A DNA stretch of 64,000 nucleotides from Drosophila miranda (Eukaryota; Arthropoda; Insecta; Diptera; Drosophilidae): NCBI RefSeq assembly GCF_003369915.1, contig NC_046676.1, positions 9,964,001 through 10,028,000 on the forward strand, given 5' to 3'. Made by a program: the position numbers and the translations under genes. The notes below the pieces were generated by a model that saw only the letters and a list, made by a program, of their open reading frames with translations, was not told where the DNA came from and made no database searches. Positions 36,401 through 48,648 of the stretch are shown here, one piece after another. The first letter of the stretch is position 1. Each line of letters begins with the position of its first letter.

Positions 36401-38621
36401 CATCCCTCACTCATCCACAAATCCCCTGCTGTAGATCTATATATCGGTGAACAGCGGTGCCCGCATTGGACTGGCCGAGGAGGTGAAGGCAATGTTCAAG
36501 ATAGCATGGGAGGATCCCGAGGAGCCGGACAAGGGCTTCAAGTACCTCTATCTGAGCACCGAGGACTATGCCCAGGTGGCCAATCTCAATTCGGTGCGTG
36601 CCATTCTCATCGAGGATGAGGGCGAGCAGCGCTACAAAATCACCGACATCATCGGCAAGGACGATGGCCTGGGCGTCGAAAATCTGCGCTATGCCGGCCT
36701 GATTGCCGGCGAAACGTCGCAGGCGTACGAAGAGATTGTCACCATTGCGATGGTCACCTGCCGCACCATCGGCATCGGCTCCTATGTGGTGCGTCTGGGC
36801 CAGCGTGTCATCCAGATCGACAACTCGCACATTATACTCACGGGGTATGCGGCCCTGAATAAGGTAAGTCCTTCAAATCAGAATCCCAAAGCGGATCTTC
36901 AGATATCTTCTTCTTGCAGTTGCTCGGTCGCAAGGTATACGCCTCAAACAACCAATTGGGCGGCACGCAGATCATGTTCAACAATGGCGTGACCCACAAA
37001 ACTGAGGCCATCGACTTGGACGGCGTGTATACCATCCTCGACTGGCTCTCGTACATTCCCGCCCACATTGGCTGCGACCTGCCCATCGTTTTGCCCAGCG
37101 ATCGCATCGATCGGCCTGTCGATTTTATGCCCACCAAGTCGCCGTACGATCCGCGCTGCATGCTGGCCGGTCGTGTGAATCCCACCAATGCAAATGAGTG
37201 GGAGAATGGGTTCTTTGATCGTGATTCCTGGAGCGAGATTATGGCCCCGTGGGCCAAGACCGTGGTCACGGGACGTGCTCGACTGGGCGGTGTGCCTGTG
37301 GGTGTGATTGCCGTGGAGACGCGAACTGTGGAGGTGGAAATGCCCGCGGATCCGGCCAACCTGGATTCGGAAGCCAAGACACTGCAGCAGGCGGGTCAGG
37401 TGTGGTATCCCGACTCATCCTACAAGACGGCGCAGGCCATCAAGGACTTTGGGCGCGAGGAGTTGCCGCTGATTGTGTTCGCCAACTGGCGTGGCTTCTC
37501 CGGCGGCATGAAGGACATGTATGAGCAGATCGTCAAGTTTGGGGCCTACATCGTCGACGGACTGCGGGAGTACAAGAAGCCGGTGCTCATCTACCTGCCG
37601 CCCAATGCCGAGCTGCGTGGCGGAGCCTGGGCCGTTCTGGACTCGTTGATCAATCCGCGCTACATGGAAACCTATGCGGATCCGGAGGCCCGAGGTGGTG
37701 TCCTCGAGCCCGAGGGTATTGTGGAAATCAAATACAAAGAGAAGGACCTCATCAAGACGATAAATCGTCTGGATGCGACCACAATTGCCGTGAGTTTCAT
37801 CTGCCACGGTTACCTGGTCTGTTCTTTCACCAATTCCCTGTATTCCTTATTCCCTGCAGCTAAAGAAGGAATTCGAAGAGGCAACTGCAGCTGGTGATAA
37901 CACGAAGGCCGAGCAGGTGGATGAGAAGATCAAGGCTCGTCTTGCGCAGCTAATGCATGTCTATCATACGGTGGCCGTGCACTTTGCCGACCTACACGAC
38001 ACGCCCGAGCGCATGCTGGAGAAGGAGTGCATCAGCGAGATTGTTCCATGGCGTGGCTCGCGACGTTGGCTCTACTGGCGCCTGCGCCGCCTCTTGCTGG
38101 AGGATGCCTACATCAAGAAGATCTTGCGGGCACAGGACAATCTATCTGTCGGACAGGCCAAGCAGATGCTCAGACGCTGGCTAGTCGAAGAAAAGGGTGC
38201 CACAGAGGTAAAAGGATACACAAATCGATATATTTTTCGACTGCTTTACAATCATTTTGTTCTGTTTTGCAGGCATATCTGTGGGACAAGAATGAAGAAA
38301 TGGTGGCCTGGTATGAAGAGCAGACGAATACAGAATCTATTGTCTCCCGCAATGTGAGTTCCGTGCGACGGGATGCCATCATCTCAACCATTTCGAAAAT
38401 GCTCGAGGTAAGATCAGCTGCAATCTGGTTATTTAACAATATGAATATTAAATGACATTCTCTGGATCAATTGATGGATCTTTTAGGACTGTCCCGATGT
38501 AGCGCTGGACGCTGTGGTTGGCCTCTGTCAAGGCCTGACTCCCGTCAATCGTGGAGTCGTCGTACGCACACTGGCGCAAATGCAGCTGAACGAGGAGTCC
38601 TCTAGCAATACCCAGGGATGA
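24480..38621 (+). CDS. ACC: Acetyl-CoA carboxylase (isoform from the distal first exon)
   Basis: The enzyme makes malonyl-CoA, the committed step of fatty-acid synthesis. Exons for this isoform: 24480-24489, 28021-28358, 28434-28555, 29882-30248, 31676-31964, 32027-35760, 35833-36135, 36200-36370, 36435-36863, 36920-37789, 37860-38207, 38273-38407, 38487-38621; all phases agree and give 2416 aa. Domains in order: a variable N-terminus; an AMPK-type site RPSMSRG (Ser161); biotin carboxylase (about 180-680) with the ATP-grasp loop [10 protein letters not shown]; biotin carrier with EVMKMVM (biotinyl Lys857); the long central region; and carboxyltransferase (about 1650-2220, e.g. [18 protein letters not shown]). 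One 3.7-kb exon covers most of the protein. The first exon encodes only MEK plus one base, and a 3.5-kb intron follows. Two alternative first coding exons are listed separately. Confidence 0.96.
25681..26095. repeat. CAG/CAA trinucleotide tracts in ACC intron 1
   Basis: Separate runs near 25,684-25,710, 25,890-25,920 and 26,066-26,092 (nine CAG-like units in the last). They encode glutamine, alanine or cysteine runs in chance frames on both strands, but no gene model is supported. They may lie in an untranslated leader of an ACC transcript, which cannot be decided from sequence alone. Confidence 0.7.
27725..27866 (+). CDS. ACC: ACC alternative first exon encoding an N-terminal membrane anchor
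   Basis: An ATG frame of 47 codons plus one base ending at a good donor (ATC|GTAAGA). It begins [17 protein letters not shown], continues [11 protein letters not shown], then a polar linker rich in serine and threonine. Its phase (one base left over) is the same as that of the exon at 24480-24489, so either can join the exon at 28021 in frame. The product would be 2460 aa with one hydrophobic helix and a basic stop-transfer flank (RGQKRP) at its extreme N-terminus. Mammalian ACC2 carries a comparable N-terminal anchor that places it on the outer mitochondrial membrane, where its malonyl-CoA controls CPT1. Transcription from here is inferred, not shown. Confidence 0.7.
29349..29674 (+). CDS. 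ACC: ACC alternative first exon (third N-terminus)
   Basis: An open frame with ATGs at 29349 and 29379 that ends at a donor (CTAAA|GTAAAT) in phase 2. It joins the exon at 29882 in frame and gives about 2368 aa (2358 from the second ATG). The second ATG begins [18 protein letters not shown], a basic and well-structured start that looks more natural. The rest is alanine/glycine-rich, then asparagine/serine-rich ([15 protein letters not shown]), ending SVPTVGTLK. The preceding 0.5 kb is GC-rich and non-coding, as expected for its own promoter and leader. It replaces the whole N-terminal region encoded by 28021-28555. Confidence 0.75.
30249..31675. other. ACC intron, no further gene seen
   Basis: A 1.4-kb intron between the exon carrying the AMPK site and the second biotin-carboxylase exon. 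It contains a short (TGTGGC)n run near 30,470 and AT-rich DNA. No RNA gene or coding frame is recognised. Confidence 0.6.
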
Positions 38622-39337
38622 TTGTACGCTAGATTCTAAGTTCTTTTAAGCCCCCCCACCCCCTCTCGAAGCCATCGCAGCGGTTAGGTGATGCCTGGAA
38701 GAGAGCCCTCCGTCATCTTGTTGTGAAGCCTAGCGTCCTGGCTATTGTAAAATACTGGAAAAACTAGCATGATGTGCATTTTGTTTAGTTGAATTTGTTT
38801 AAACGTAATTAGTTAAATTTAGAATGTAGTATCTTGATAGAGAGCCCCACTCGAGTTGTGTGGGGCATGGGTTGGATGTTGCATGAATAGCCCTGAAGTA
38901 ACTTGTAGTATCATGTACATATTTGTGTATGTATGGTATGTATATCACTTGAATACAGAACTTTCCACTAGTTGTCTAAGAACAAAGACCTTTGTACACA
39001 GAGCCTTTTGAATTATATGAATTATTGAAAATATATACATATATGGTACAAAACAGACAATCTTCAAGTCTTGCAAAATTCAAGTGTGAATTAGAACTAT
39101 TGTTTGGGTATTTTTGTTTTTCATCGCACACCCGAGTCCACAGGATCGATAATGTACATAATTTCATTTATTTCGTAAATTAAAAATGAAATCTATCGCA
39201 GCACAGGTGAAACTTTTCTGAAATGCTTCGCTTGCATGGGTTCCGTTCGGGTTTGGAAGTTCTTCTTGGTGCTGCGTTGAGTTGAAGATGATGAAGTGGA
39301 GAATTTCAGTAAAATGGTATTGGGAAGGGGAGAGCAT

Positions 39338-40622
39338 TCAGTTCAGTTTATCAAGCCAATCGGGTTCGGCGACACCTATCTTCTCAATGATGGAATTGAC
39401 TTGATAGCAGAGTGACTGGATTTGTCGATCCCATTGTGGCAGTAGTTCGCGATTCTCGAAATGGACAATGCCGGAGATCTGGTCGATGTGCCCGTTCATG
39501 CGATCCTCGGTAATCATCTGGGAAGCGATTTTCTCCGCCTTGGCAGCAGGTATGTCCAGCAGGGCACCCAATTCCTCAAAGGTGATGTTGTTGTACAGCT
39601 TACTGGCCGACAACAAGTTGTGCTCGAAGACAGCGCGATCCAGAATGGACGAGCCGTCTGGGGTCGCTGCCTTCTGGTGCTCTTGCAGCAGAGCCTCAAA
39701 CTCCTGCAGCTCCGAGCGGCGAATGATGCGCTCCAAGTACATCTTCTCCAGGATGCCGTAGGCTGGCAGGTGCTGGCAGCGCTCATCCTTGAAGAGTGTG
39801 GCCAGCATGCGAGAGCGCTGCTGTCCGGCCGAGGCCAGAACGGTGCAGATAAGCGCCTTCTTCAGCGCCGTCATGCGTTCGCCTTGGTCGACTATTTTGC
39901 GGTAGGAGAGCTCGTTGTAGCGTTGGGCAGCCTCGATAAACTTGCGCCTGTAGTCGAGCACCCGAGCATAGCACACTTTATAAAGCACCTGGCAAGAAAA
40001 GTGCGTAGGTTTTGGTGTGTGTGAGGGAAGGGCGCAACGTTAGTCCAAAGTTTATACGCACCTGGAGTTCCTCGGAGTTGGTCTCGGCCTGCAGCAGCGA
40101 GGCGCGATTAATGAACAGCTCGGCCTGCACGGAGTCATTGTCTTCTAGGTAGAGCCGGGCTATTTTCAAGTAGGTGCCCAATTTACACTCGACGGAATAT
40201 TGCTTTTGACCAGTCTCCAAGGGTATGCCAACTAGCACTGTGGCAGCGGCACGCCACTGCTGGTTCCGTTCGTAGATGTTCGCCAAATGAAAACGGATGC
40301 CGGCAACCTGTTCCTCAAACGAAATTACGCGTGGATGGACCTTTTCCAGTGTGAAGTGCGACAATTGCTTAGAGAGATCATCGGGCAGCTTGCTCAGCTC
40401 CACGCCCACATCGTTCAGGATCTGACGCGAGATTACCAGGCTGACATGCTCATTGACAATTGCCTCAACAAAGAGCCTCAGCGCATCAATCAATTCTTGT
40501 CCGGTATTCGACAGAACAGTCCTTAGAAGCTGGCGGTACTTGTCCGCCTGGTCCTTGTGTGTGCCAGTGAAGTTGATCAGGCTCATCAACTGGTTCCGCA
40601 GGATAGCCGTCGAAATGCCCAT
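39338..40622 (-). CDS. CSN4: COP9 signalosome subunit 4
   Basis: Two exons (40062-40622, 39338-39988) give 403 aa, the family's usual length. The N-terminal half is a helical repeat array (e.g. [20 protein letters not shown] and [20 protein letters not shown]) and the C-terminal half is a PCI domain (about 200-365, with [38 protein letters not shown]). CSN4 is a core subunit of the COP9 signalosome, which removes NEDD8 from cullins and so controls SCF-type ubiquitin ligases; with CSN6 it helps activate CSN5. The ATG at 40622 begins [12 protein letters not shown]. It is divergent from the PXK gene; ACC converges on it from the left with about 0.7 kb between stop codons. TTTATT at 39167-39172 is a minus-strand AATAAA. 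Confidence 0.95.
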
Positions 40623-41018
40623 TTTTGAGGATGCAGCTACGTTTAATTTAATATATTTATAATTATTTCGCACTAAAAACAACAATGCAAACTATCGATT
40701 GTCGATGTCGCGACAGTGCTGTAAGACGCGATAGCAAAAGTTTGGGCAGTTTTACAGCACTGGATTAACGAAAACAGTGAAAAATTATTTGGTACGGGTT
40801 CAATTGCAAAATAACAATAGAAAATCTTAGAAAAAACCCGCTTCCAATTAAATTAAGTGAAATTATTTTTTAGTTTAACCATTTGTTATTGTAATATTCT
40901 TGTGCTGTGTCCGTGCAATCGATAAAGGGGAGCGACACTCCGGTATACACACACAAACACACATATCGTTTCGTAGAGTGTCTGGCAGATTGAAAGAAAA
41001 TGTATCCAGATACAACCA
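40623..41018. promoter_or_regulatory. Divergent promoter region of CSN4 and the PXK gene
   Basis: Only 396 bp separate the two start codons. TATCGATT at 40693-40700 and AATCGATA at about 40,916-40,923 are one-mismatch DRE motifs, one near each gene, which fits a shared housekeeping promoter. A short upstream ATG frame at 41000 (15 codons) overlaps the PXK start and could reduce its translation. Confidence 0.5.
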
Positions 41019-43906
41019 ATGGCAATTTTTGCGAGCAAATATGAACGAAAATTGCCAATTGATGATACCCAACCGCTGAGCTGCGAGATAACCACAGTTG
41101 AGGAAGTCGACGGGCATACGGTGAGTGGCAGGCAGGAAGAAATCTTTTCGTGGGGCCCCAAGAAAAATCAATAATTGTTGATGATTTCATGCGAATGATA
41201 ATAAGTATGTATCTTGTAATGTATGTGCATGTGCATGTCTGTCTGTCTGCCTGCAGGAGTACTTGCTGCGTGTGCAGAGGGGGCCGACCACAGAAAACTC
41301 CTGGAATGTTCTGCGCCGCTACAATGACTTCGACAAGCTGGACAAATGTCTCCGCATCTCGGGCATTGAGCTACCGTTGCCTCGCAAGCGCATCTTCGGT
41401 AATATGCGCCCGGACTTCGTAGCTGAACGAAAACAAGCACTGCAAGTATACATAAACGCTGTACTAATGAATCCCATATTGGCATCATCGTTGCCAGCGA
41501 AGCGCTTCGTTGACCCCGAGAGCTACTCGCAATCATTTCATGGTAACACTATACCCCACCCATTTGCATATTGATTAGTTACAATAATTCAATTGCAGAC
41601 CATGCTGTGCAGAATGCAGTGCTCTGCCTGCGCAACGATTCGGCGTGGGCCCTGGGTGGCACAATGGGTGCCATAGGCTGGCGTCTACGCAAGCACTACT
41701 TTAAGGTGACGCCCAAGCCGCCGGAGAAGAGCAGCAACAAGTTGGTGAAGAGCGGCTCCCAGTCGCACCAGAGCAAGCATTTCGCCGCCGGCAGCAGCAA
41801 TGGCAGCGGACATTCAATGGATGGCGGATCGTATGACCCCAATGCCGAGATGGTGGCCGAATGGCTCGAGGCTGGACCAGACAAGTTTATCGAAGAGAAG
41901 GAGATGACCGGGATTCTAAAGAGCCTGATGGGCCTCCAGCATCAACACATCGAGCCAGTAATCATGGCCGGCCACACGGAAAGCGGATGTCTTGTCATCA
42001 GAAAGTAAAATTGGAGAATGGGATTAATGTCGTACGTTTGCCTGAGTTTTTGTCTGCTTTTCTTCCAGATTCCACAAGCATGGCACCCTCAAAGATGTGT
42101 TGTGCATGGCCACGAACCCAAAGAACCCCTTCCTGACCAAGTACGGCAATCCGAAGGGACGCACTGCGCTCTCCATGAAGCAAGTGGCCACCTACGGCAG
42201 GCAGATCCTAGAGGCTCTCATATTTTTGCATTCCAAGGGCTATGCCTATGGTGAGTAGATTTCTTAGGGATCCCCTACCTGGTCAGTCAAAAAGGGATTT
42301 CTCATCTGAGTGTTCTCATTCCACAATTTCCATGGAATCGAATACGCCCTTAATACATTTGTTCCGCAAATCACTGTATCTGTATCATCCAAGCCTCACT
42401 GGTTCTCCAGGAATTGGTCTACCTAAAGAAAAAAAAACCAGGCTCTTTTCCACCTGTCTTTGGAACAGTCTTGTCTCCCCGCGATTTGATTTCCTGGTCA
42501 CCCATCACATGTGCCCTTAAGATTATGGCACTTAATATTTAGCATCATCCGAACTTAGCAAATTCGTAAAACTGTTTTCTTTCTTTCCTCTCCTTTATTT
42601 TTTTAATTGTTGATAAATAATATACTTGTGTACACTCATGCAGGCCACCTACATTCCGGTAACATAGTCATTTTGGACGATTGTGTCAGGCTGCTGGATA
42701 TTGAAAATCAACTGCTGGGCGTGCCGGCCTTCTATCGGCCATTCTTCATGCAGCACAGCAAGATTCATACAATGGAGACCGTGGACGTGTACTGCTTCGG
42801 CCATGTACTATTTGAAATGACCATGGGCTATCCCCTTCAAGAATCTGTGGTGCGACAAATTACCGAATGCCCCGAGACGCTAAGTGAGTCCCAATCCATG
42901 CTGTGCCTTCTCTACTTAAGCTATTTCATTTGCAGAATGTTTGCTGGAGAGCATCCTCTCAAAGGAGGCTTGCAAGTCTGGGCTTCCGACACTGGAGCAA
43001 CTGATTGGCCACCGCTTCTTCGCACAATATGCCTCGACGGGTGAGGCAGCTGCTGCTGGCGGGGCTAATACCGAGAAGCCACACTTTAAATTGTCCTTAA
43101 ACGCCAAAGAGCTGCTCAAGCAGGCAGCCATAAAGACAGAGAATCGGCTGCGCGACGAGCAAAAGTCGGTGAAGAACCAGAAGCGAATTGTGCGGGTGCA
43201 GGAGCTGATGAGCTCCGAGGAGGAGAAGCGCAAGTCCAAGCAGAAAGCAGTTAGTTATCAAACTCTAGCATCCCACGTAGCTCCTTTTGTCTCACAGCAA
43301 TTTAACGATCACGTTTTGATTTCTCTTTTTCATTTATTGAAACATTAAACGCTTATATCTAGAAACTAGAGCACAAACAGTCCAAGCTAAAGCAGCAAGG
43401 TTCACTGCAAACAAACAACGGACGCTTGTCGCTTGCGGCTGCGACTGCAACTGCAGCGACTGCTTCATCCAGCACCCTGGCTGCTAGTGGGCCAAACGCG
43501 GCAGACTCCTTCAACCGCTCCGACAGCACTCCTGAAGAACCCACTCTGGCCGCCTTCAAATGTAGTTATCTCTGTCGTCCACACCTTAAAATTGATAGTT
43601 TGCTTTCCGTATCTCTTCATACTTACCCAACTGATATGCTGTTTCGTATTCCTCGCAGCCCCACCGCTTACACCGGCCCCACATTTTGGCACGATTTACC
43701 AGCGGGATCGGGACCTACCTGCTGCAAGCAGCACATCCACATCGGCATCTGGATCGGTGGAAAGGCAGTCATCCACACCAAATTTGCTGGCAGAGGACCC
43801 TGAAGCCGCTGAAGGCGAGGGCGATGAACTAACGCGTTCCGCACTGCTCGAGTCTATTTGCAAATTCAATCGCGGCTCTCTCCGCAAAGTGCGCTCAAAC
43901 GACTAG
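41019..43906 (+). CDS. PX-domain pseudokinase, PXK family
   Basis: Eight exons (41019-41120, 41257-41542, 41599-42004, 42069-42250, 42644-42883, 42936-43249, 43363-43561, 43659-43906) give 658 aa. A PX domain (about 20-125; ENSWNVLRRYNDFDKLDKCL) binds endosomal phosphoinositides. A kinase-like domain follows (about 150-400; TYGRQILEALIFLHSKG, VDVYCFGHVLFEM). The catalytic loop reads HLHSGN instead of HRDxxxxN, and the DFG position reads LLDIEN, so it is a likely pseudokinase, as reported for vertebrate PXK. A lysine-rich coiled region and a WH2-like end (LESICKFNRGSLRKVRS) match PXK, which acts in endosomal receptor trafficking. From memory the melanogaster ortholog is CG8726. The ATG at 41019 is preferred because the one at 41000 stops after 15 codons. 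Confidence 0.92.
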
Positions 43907-45486
43907 TGCGGCAGGAGTGCAAATAGGCAAGAGATTTATAAACGTTAAAATTTGGACCAAATGTGGCGTTATGAAATAACCGTGCCATCAAAATCAATAT
44001 AAAAACCATTTTTAGATGCATATTGAGACAAAAAACGGAACGCATGCCGGGCGGCAGATGAATGAAAGAATCGATCGATCTATCGCTAAGCTTAGCATAC
44101 CCAGAGAAACAATCCAGCCTAATACTACTTGTATTTACGAAACCCACTGATTATACATATATATAATTACAGCCTATATGTGTCCACTATTTATAGCATA
44201 CTCGTACAAATAATCAGCTAAAGGGATCTATTTATACTATATGTACACGTTACGAGTCACAACACGTTGCGAAACGGTCTAACGAATCCCAAAACAGGCT
44301 CCAGATCGCAACTAAAGCTTTACTTATGTGTCCACTACACGACTGAAACTGACTTTGGTACGAATGAATATCAAAAGAAACAAAAACAGAAGAACAAACG
44401 ACATACAGAGGAATCTAATACTTTCCAATATTTACATACAAATAAGTCTGCACCAAAATTTGCACCACGGACGATGCTATCAAAGAGAGAACTATCTTTT
44501 ATAATAACCCAAGGGTTACTTTCGTACAGTACATTGATGTTAGATGTCTAAGAACTTGTTCCTCGGTGTTGTACTCTCTCACACACTCTCTCTCTCTCTC
44601 TCTCTCTCCACCAAGAACACAATTTTTAGTAGTTTTACGACTTTTGTATTTTGTATCTTAACTTGAGTTTTAGTTTTCGAGAACCACGAGTGTTTCAAAA
44701 ACGCTCAACTGTTCGTTAAAGTCTAGACATACCCCCAGAGTCGTGGACTCGCAAAGGAAGGAACAAAGTAGCCAAAAATGGACAAGGAAAGGTGGCCCAC
44801 AATCTAGCACTGTTATTGTTTTTCCCCTTTTTATAGAGAATTTATTATGTGTGTAATTATCCGAATTATGTGAATCAGAATAATGTATGTATTTGAATAT
44901 GTGTGTGTATATACGTGTACCGTAATCGATGTTTTGTAGTATGGCCCATAGCATACATACCCATCCACCATTAGAGCACAGAAACTTAAGATTAACTCGT
45001 AACTTGATACATATGTGTGTTATATTGTCTACAGACTGTGTATACAAATGTCTAACGATACTTAAAGGCAAACGAAACGCGATACCTACTCCCCACATCC
45101 AATTATTGCAAACCAAATAAAGTCTAAAGTAACTTGCCGTTGTAATCTGACTTACAATCGTAGGGCTCAGGGGAGGGTTCTCAGTATAATTCTCAGGGAA
45201 TTCTCTGGAATATTTCCAAGTCTAAACAAATATGAGAGTCGTCGTACCTTACCTTTGGATCTCAATTACTCAGAGCTACTCAGATTTCATGAAGACATCA
45301 CTGACTCAGACTCAGACAAAGTTTTAGTTTAACATCACGCCAAGCTATGATATCCCCGAATCCCAGCAGGCTATCCCAGTTCTGGGATTCTGTCCCCGCT
45401 CAGCTTAGATATTTATTTGTAGTCACAACAGGAAGAGCTAGTATTTTTTGCCTCTAAAATAAAAATAAGAAAAAAAAACTCGGATA
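43907..45486. other. 3' UTR of the PXK gene and short spacer
   Basis: No coding region seen. A (CT)n tract lies at 44,586-44,608. AATAAA at 45116-45121 probably ends the PXK transcript (3' UTR about 1.2 kb). The next gene's ATG follows about 365 bp later. Confidence 0.55.
44586..44608. repeat. (CT)n microsatellite
   Basis: About eleven CT units inside the probable PXK 3' UTR. Confidence 0.9.
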
Positions 45487-46796
45487 ATGTCCGACACTCC
45501 AGAAGAGCAGCCCAGCAAGGAGGATGGGCCTGCGGCTCCCGCTGCCAAGGAGGAGGATAAAGCATCTGCGTCTGCTGCTTCTTCCAAAGAGAAATCCGGC
45601 AAGGGAAAAGACAAGGACAAGGAGGGCAAGGACAAAGCGGCCAAGGGAGAGGTAAGTTCGGCACTCGGCAGTCGGCTGCCAAGTGGCACACAAAAACACA
45701 TCCACATCCCAGCCATCGGCATCGGATTGGGGGCAGAATGTGTGCCATTTATTGATCCAACAATGTCCCGGGACATTGCCACGGCGACATGCGGCACTTT
45801 GTCATGCTGGAAATGGCTAATCATTTGTGGTTTTATGGTTAACCGCGATGTACTCGACTCGATTCCAATATTGACGGCACGCCAAGCGTTCAACCGAAAT
45901 GGCCGACTCTGCAGCCAAGAACTGGTCGGGTCTGGTTACCCTGTGTCTGGGCCAGGAGCGTGAGAAGGTACACGATTGATTTTGCCATCATGATTCCATG
46001 GGTATTTGATGTCTTTTTAATGGATTGATGCTTGTAACGAAATGTGAACATGGGAATGCATTTGCTGCCCGAAATTTGACACAGTCACGCATATCCCGGC
46101 CAGGCATCAGTTTTGGGTTGGGTTTAGGGATTGGGATGTGTTGTGCAGTGCCGTGGATCTGGTTTTGGGTTTGGGGACATGTCTAATCCAGAACTAACGT
46201 GTTGTTTCGTTCCGCCACCATGCAGAGAGGGACTGGCAGCCAGCGCACATCTCTGACTAAGTCTGGGGGGGTGACCAGCCCCTTGGGCATGGCTCCGCAG
46301 CCGAAGGTAAGTTCTGGAAGTTCTTTTAAATCCCGTTCCCCGTCTAACCTGTCCCTTTTGTGGTAGCCCACTATGCGCTTTATGCCCACGTATCGCCTGG
46401 AACCCAAGAACCCTTTGAACAAGGAACGGGTGGAAATAATTATGAAGGCGGTTATGAACAAGCACTACAACGATGAGTACATGTTTCATCCGAAGCACTC
46501 GCTGCACATGGCAGCCCAGATCAGCGAGGAGATCAAAAATCGCATTAAATTAATGAACTATGATAGGTAATCCCCATCCCCATGTGGAGTTCTACCTAAT
46601 CCCCAGTCTATATAATCTGTTCTCCCGCAGATATCGTTACATAGTGCTCGTCACTGTGGGCGAGTGCCTGATGCAGGGCCTCTATTCAATGGTTAACTTC
46701 TTGTGGGATGCTGAAAAGGATGGATTCGTCACATATAAGGTTGAGCAACCTTCATATTATGCCATCTGCACAACCTTTTATATATATTACGATTGA
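45487..46796 (+). CDS. Tctex-type dynein light chain with a lysine-rich N-terminal extension
   Basis: Four exons (45487-45651, 46226-46306, 46367-46566, 46631-46796) give 203 aa. The N-terminal 55 residues are low-complexity and charged (KGKDKDKEGKDKAAKGE). A linker follows, then the Tctex1 fold (about 85-203), with the typical signatures YRYIVLVTVGE and VNFLWDAEKDGFVTYKVEQP and the end FYIYYD. Such light chains bind dynein intermediate chains and cargo. Members with long extensions (Tctex2-like) usually serve axonemal or ciliary dyneins, so a sperm or sensory-cilium role is plausible but inferred. From memory it corresponds to CG14763. Intron 1 begins with about 100 open codons in frame, so an unspliced reading is possible, but the conserved domain is reached only by splicing. 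Confidence 0.85.
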
Positions 46797-48648
46797 ACTT
46801 GGATTGCTATTAAATCAAACACAAGTGTTTACGTTGTACATATCCATGGCGCGGATTATTTTACCTTCCTCCATCTGGGATCGGATTGGATCGTTGCACT
46901 GCATCACGACGGGCACTAGAACTCACTTTTTTCACAGCGTAACTTTGAACACATTGACATTGACATTGTAATTGGGATAGATTGTTGACGATTATATTTT
47001 ATTTAAGTATCAGTATAATAGACAATTGTTTGTAATATTTTTTGAAGCATAGCATGGAATATTTTCATGGTTATCTTTATCCTTTTGGTATAGGTATATA
47101 TGCTTTGCTTTCAACTTGAATTATTTTACTTTTTTTCGGTACAACTATCTCTGAGGGTACAGATTCAGGATCTATTAGGCTCGATTAAACAGAATTTTCG
47201 AATTTTCAATAAATATGTACGTATCTCTCTCGATATTTGTGATTTGACAACGCACGCATACACATACAATTGCACTTTCTTTTCTGGGATAGGTAGCTAT
47301 TATCATCTATAGCTATATAGCAATGATATTGTTCCGGAATGGACACTTAAACACACAGAAACGGAAAATCATATATGTATTTGTATTTGTAAAATTATAA
47401 TCGAAACACCACACCACACCACTTTGTTGTTGAGAGCAACCACAAGAGAACCAATGTAACAATCGCCAAACCCATTCAAACAGCGAAAACATTTTGGAGC
47501 GAATGCTACACGACGTTCTCTATTCGGATGGAAGGTGAACGTATCGGAACGGATCGAGAACAGGGTCCAGGTCCAGAAGGACCGAATACAGCACAGATTC
47601 ACCACACCACACCTCACTCACCACAGCAAGCGCCAAGCCACGAGGAGATTCGAGTGAAGCTGATGGCATCATCAGGCCACCAATGGAACAATTCAAATCA
47701 TTGTTTATTTAACACACTTTTTGCACAGGGGGAAACTGCACTGCTGCACTGCACCATGCACCATGCACCAAGCAACGAAATCAACTCGGAGGGCACTGCT
47801 TAACTGCTCATCTGCTTCAGAAACGAGTTCTGGTGTTTGGTCGCATGTAATGTCGACAATCAGACTGGGGGTGCACTTGTTGTCGCACTGTTTTACGGTC
47901 TTAAACTAAAACTTTGCATAAACAGGGTATCGAAAATAACACAACTCGAAATAAGGATGAATTTTAAAATAACACAAAACTCTTTTTTGCACTCGTTGAA
48001 TGTTTTCTGAATTGTTTCGTAAGGGAGATATCTTGCATTTCATTCGGAAATTGGACACTTTATCATATATAATTACAAATTAAAAAAATACTTGTGTAGT
48101 TTAGATAGCAATTACAAAAAATTTTTCTTGTGGGTTTCATTCCACAACTTTTTAAGCACAACTGTACACTGTCACTAACACATCGGGAGAACTTTCAAGA
48201 AACCATAAGGATCAGACTGCCTCTCAAAGAACTGCAAAAAGAACAATAATTGATTAATTACAATGGATTATGGGGGAGTACTGGTTCTGTTACTGGTTAT
48301 GGGATGTCTGCTCGATTCTCCGGCTCTTCTCTAAGGGAGTGCATGGGTGTGTAGAGATTTCTATGGCTAAGTGAATCGAATGTGTTTTTGTGTATGGGGA
48401 TGAGTGATGTCTAGGATGTCAAGGATGTCTGGATGTTTGGTGTCCACCATATACACGACCCTTGCGTGTATGTCACGTCTCCTCTGGATAGGGGACTTTT
48501 AGATACATTAGGTTCTCTACTTAATAGTTACGTTGTGGCGGGGAGTGTGCTTTCCAACAAGCCCTGTGGATAGCTTTTTACCTCGCAGTTTGTCCAGCAC
48601 TTTAGCTCTCCTCCTCCCAACACTGCCACTCCCCTTCCCCGGCCCAAG
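46797..48648. other. Convergent 3' region of the dynein light chain gene and spenito
   Basis: No coding region seen. AATAAA at 47208-47213 could end the left gene. TTTATT at 47704-47709 is an AATAAA on the minus strand that could end spenito, giving it a 3' UTR of about 0.9 kb. The DNA is AT-rich with short runs of repeated CCACACCA and CACCATGCA units near 47,400-47,770. Confidence 0.5.

Noticed and set aside
45881-45968. Possible extra exon in the dynein light chain gene
   Set aside because: It has an acceptor-like CTGCAG and a GTACAC donor, but joining it breaks phase with the next exon; direct joining of 45651 to 46226 keeps phase.
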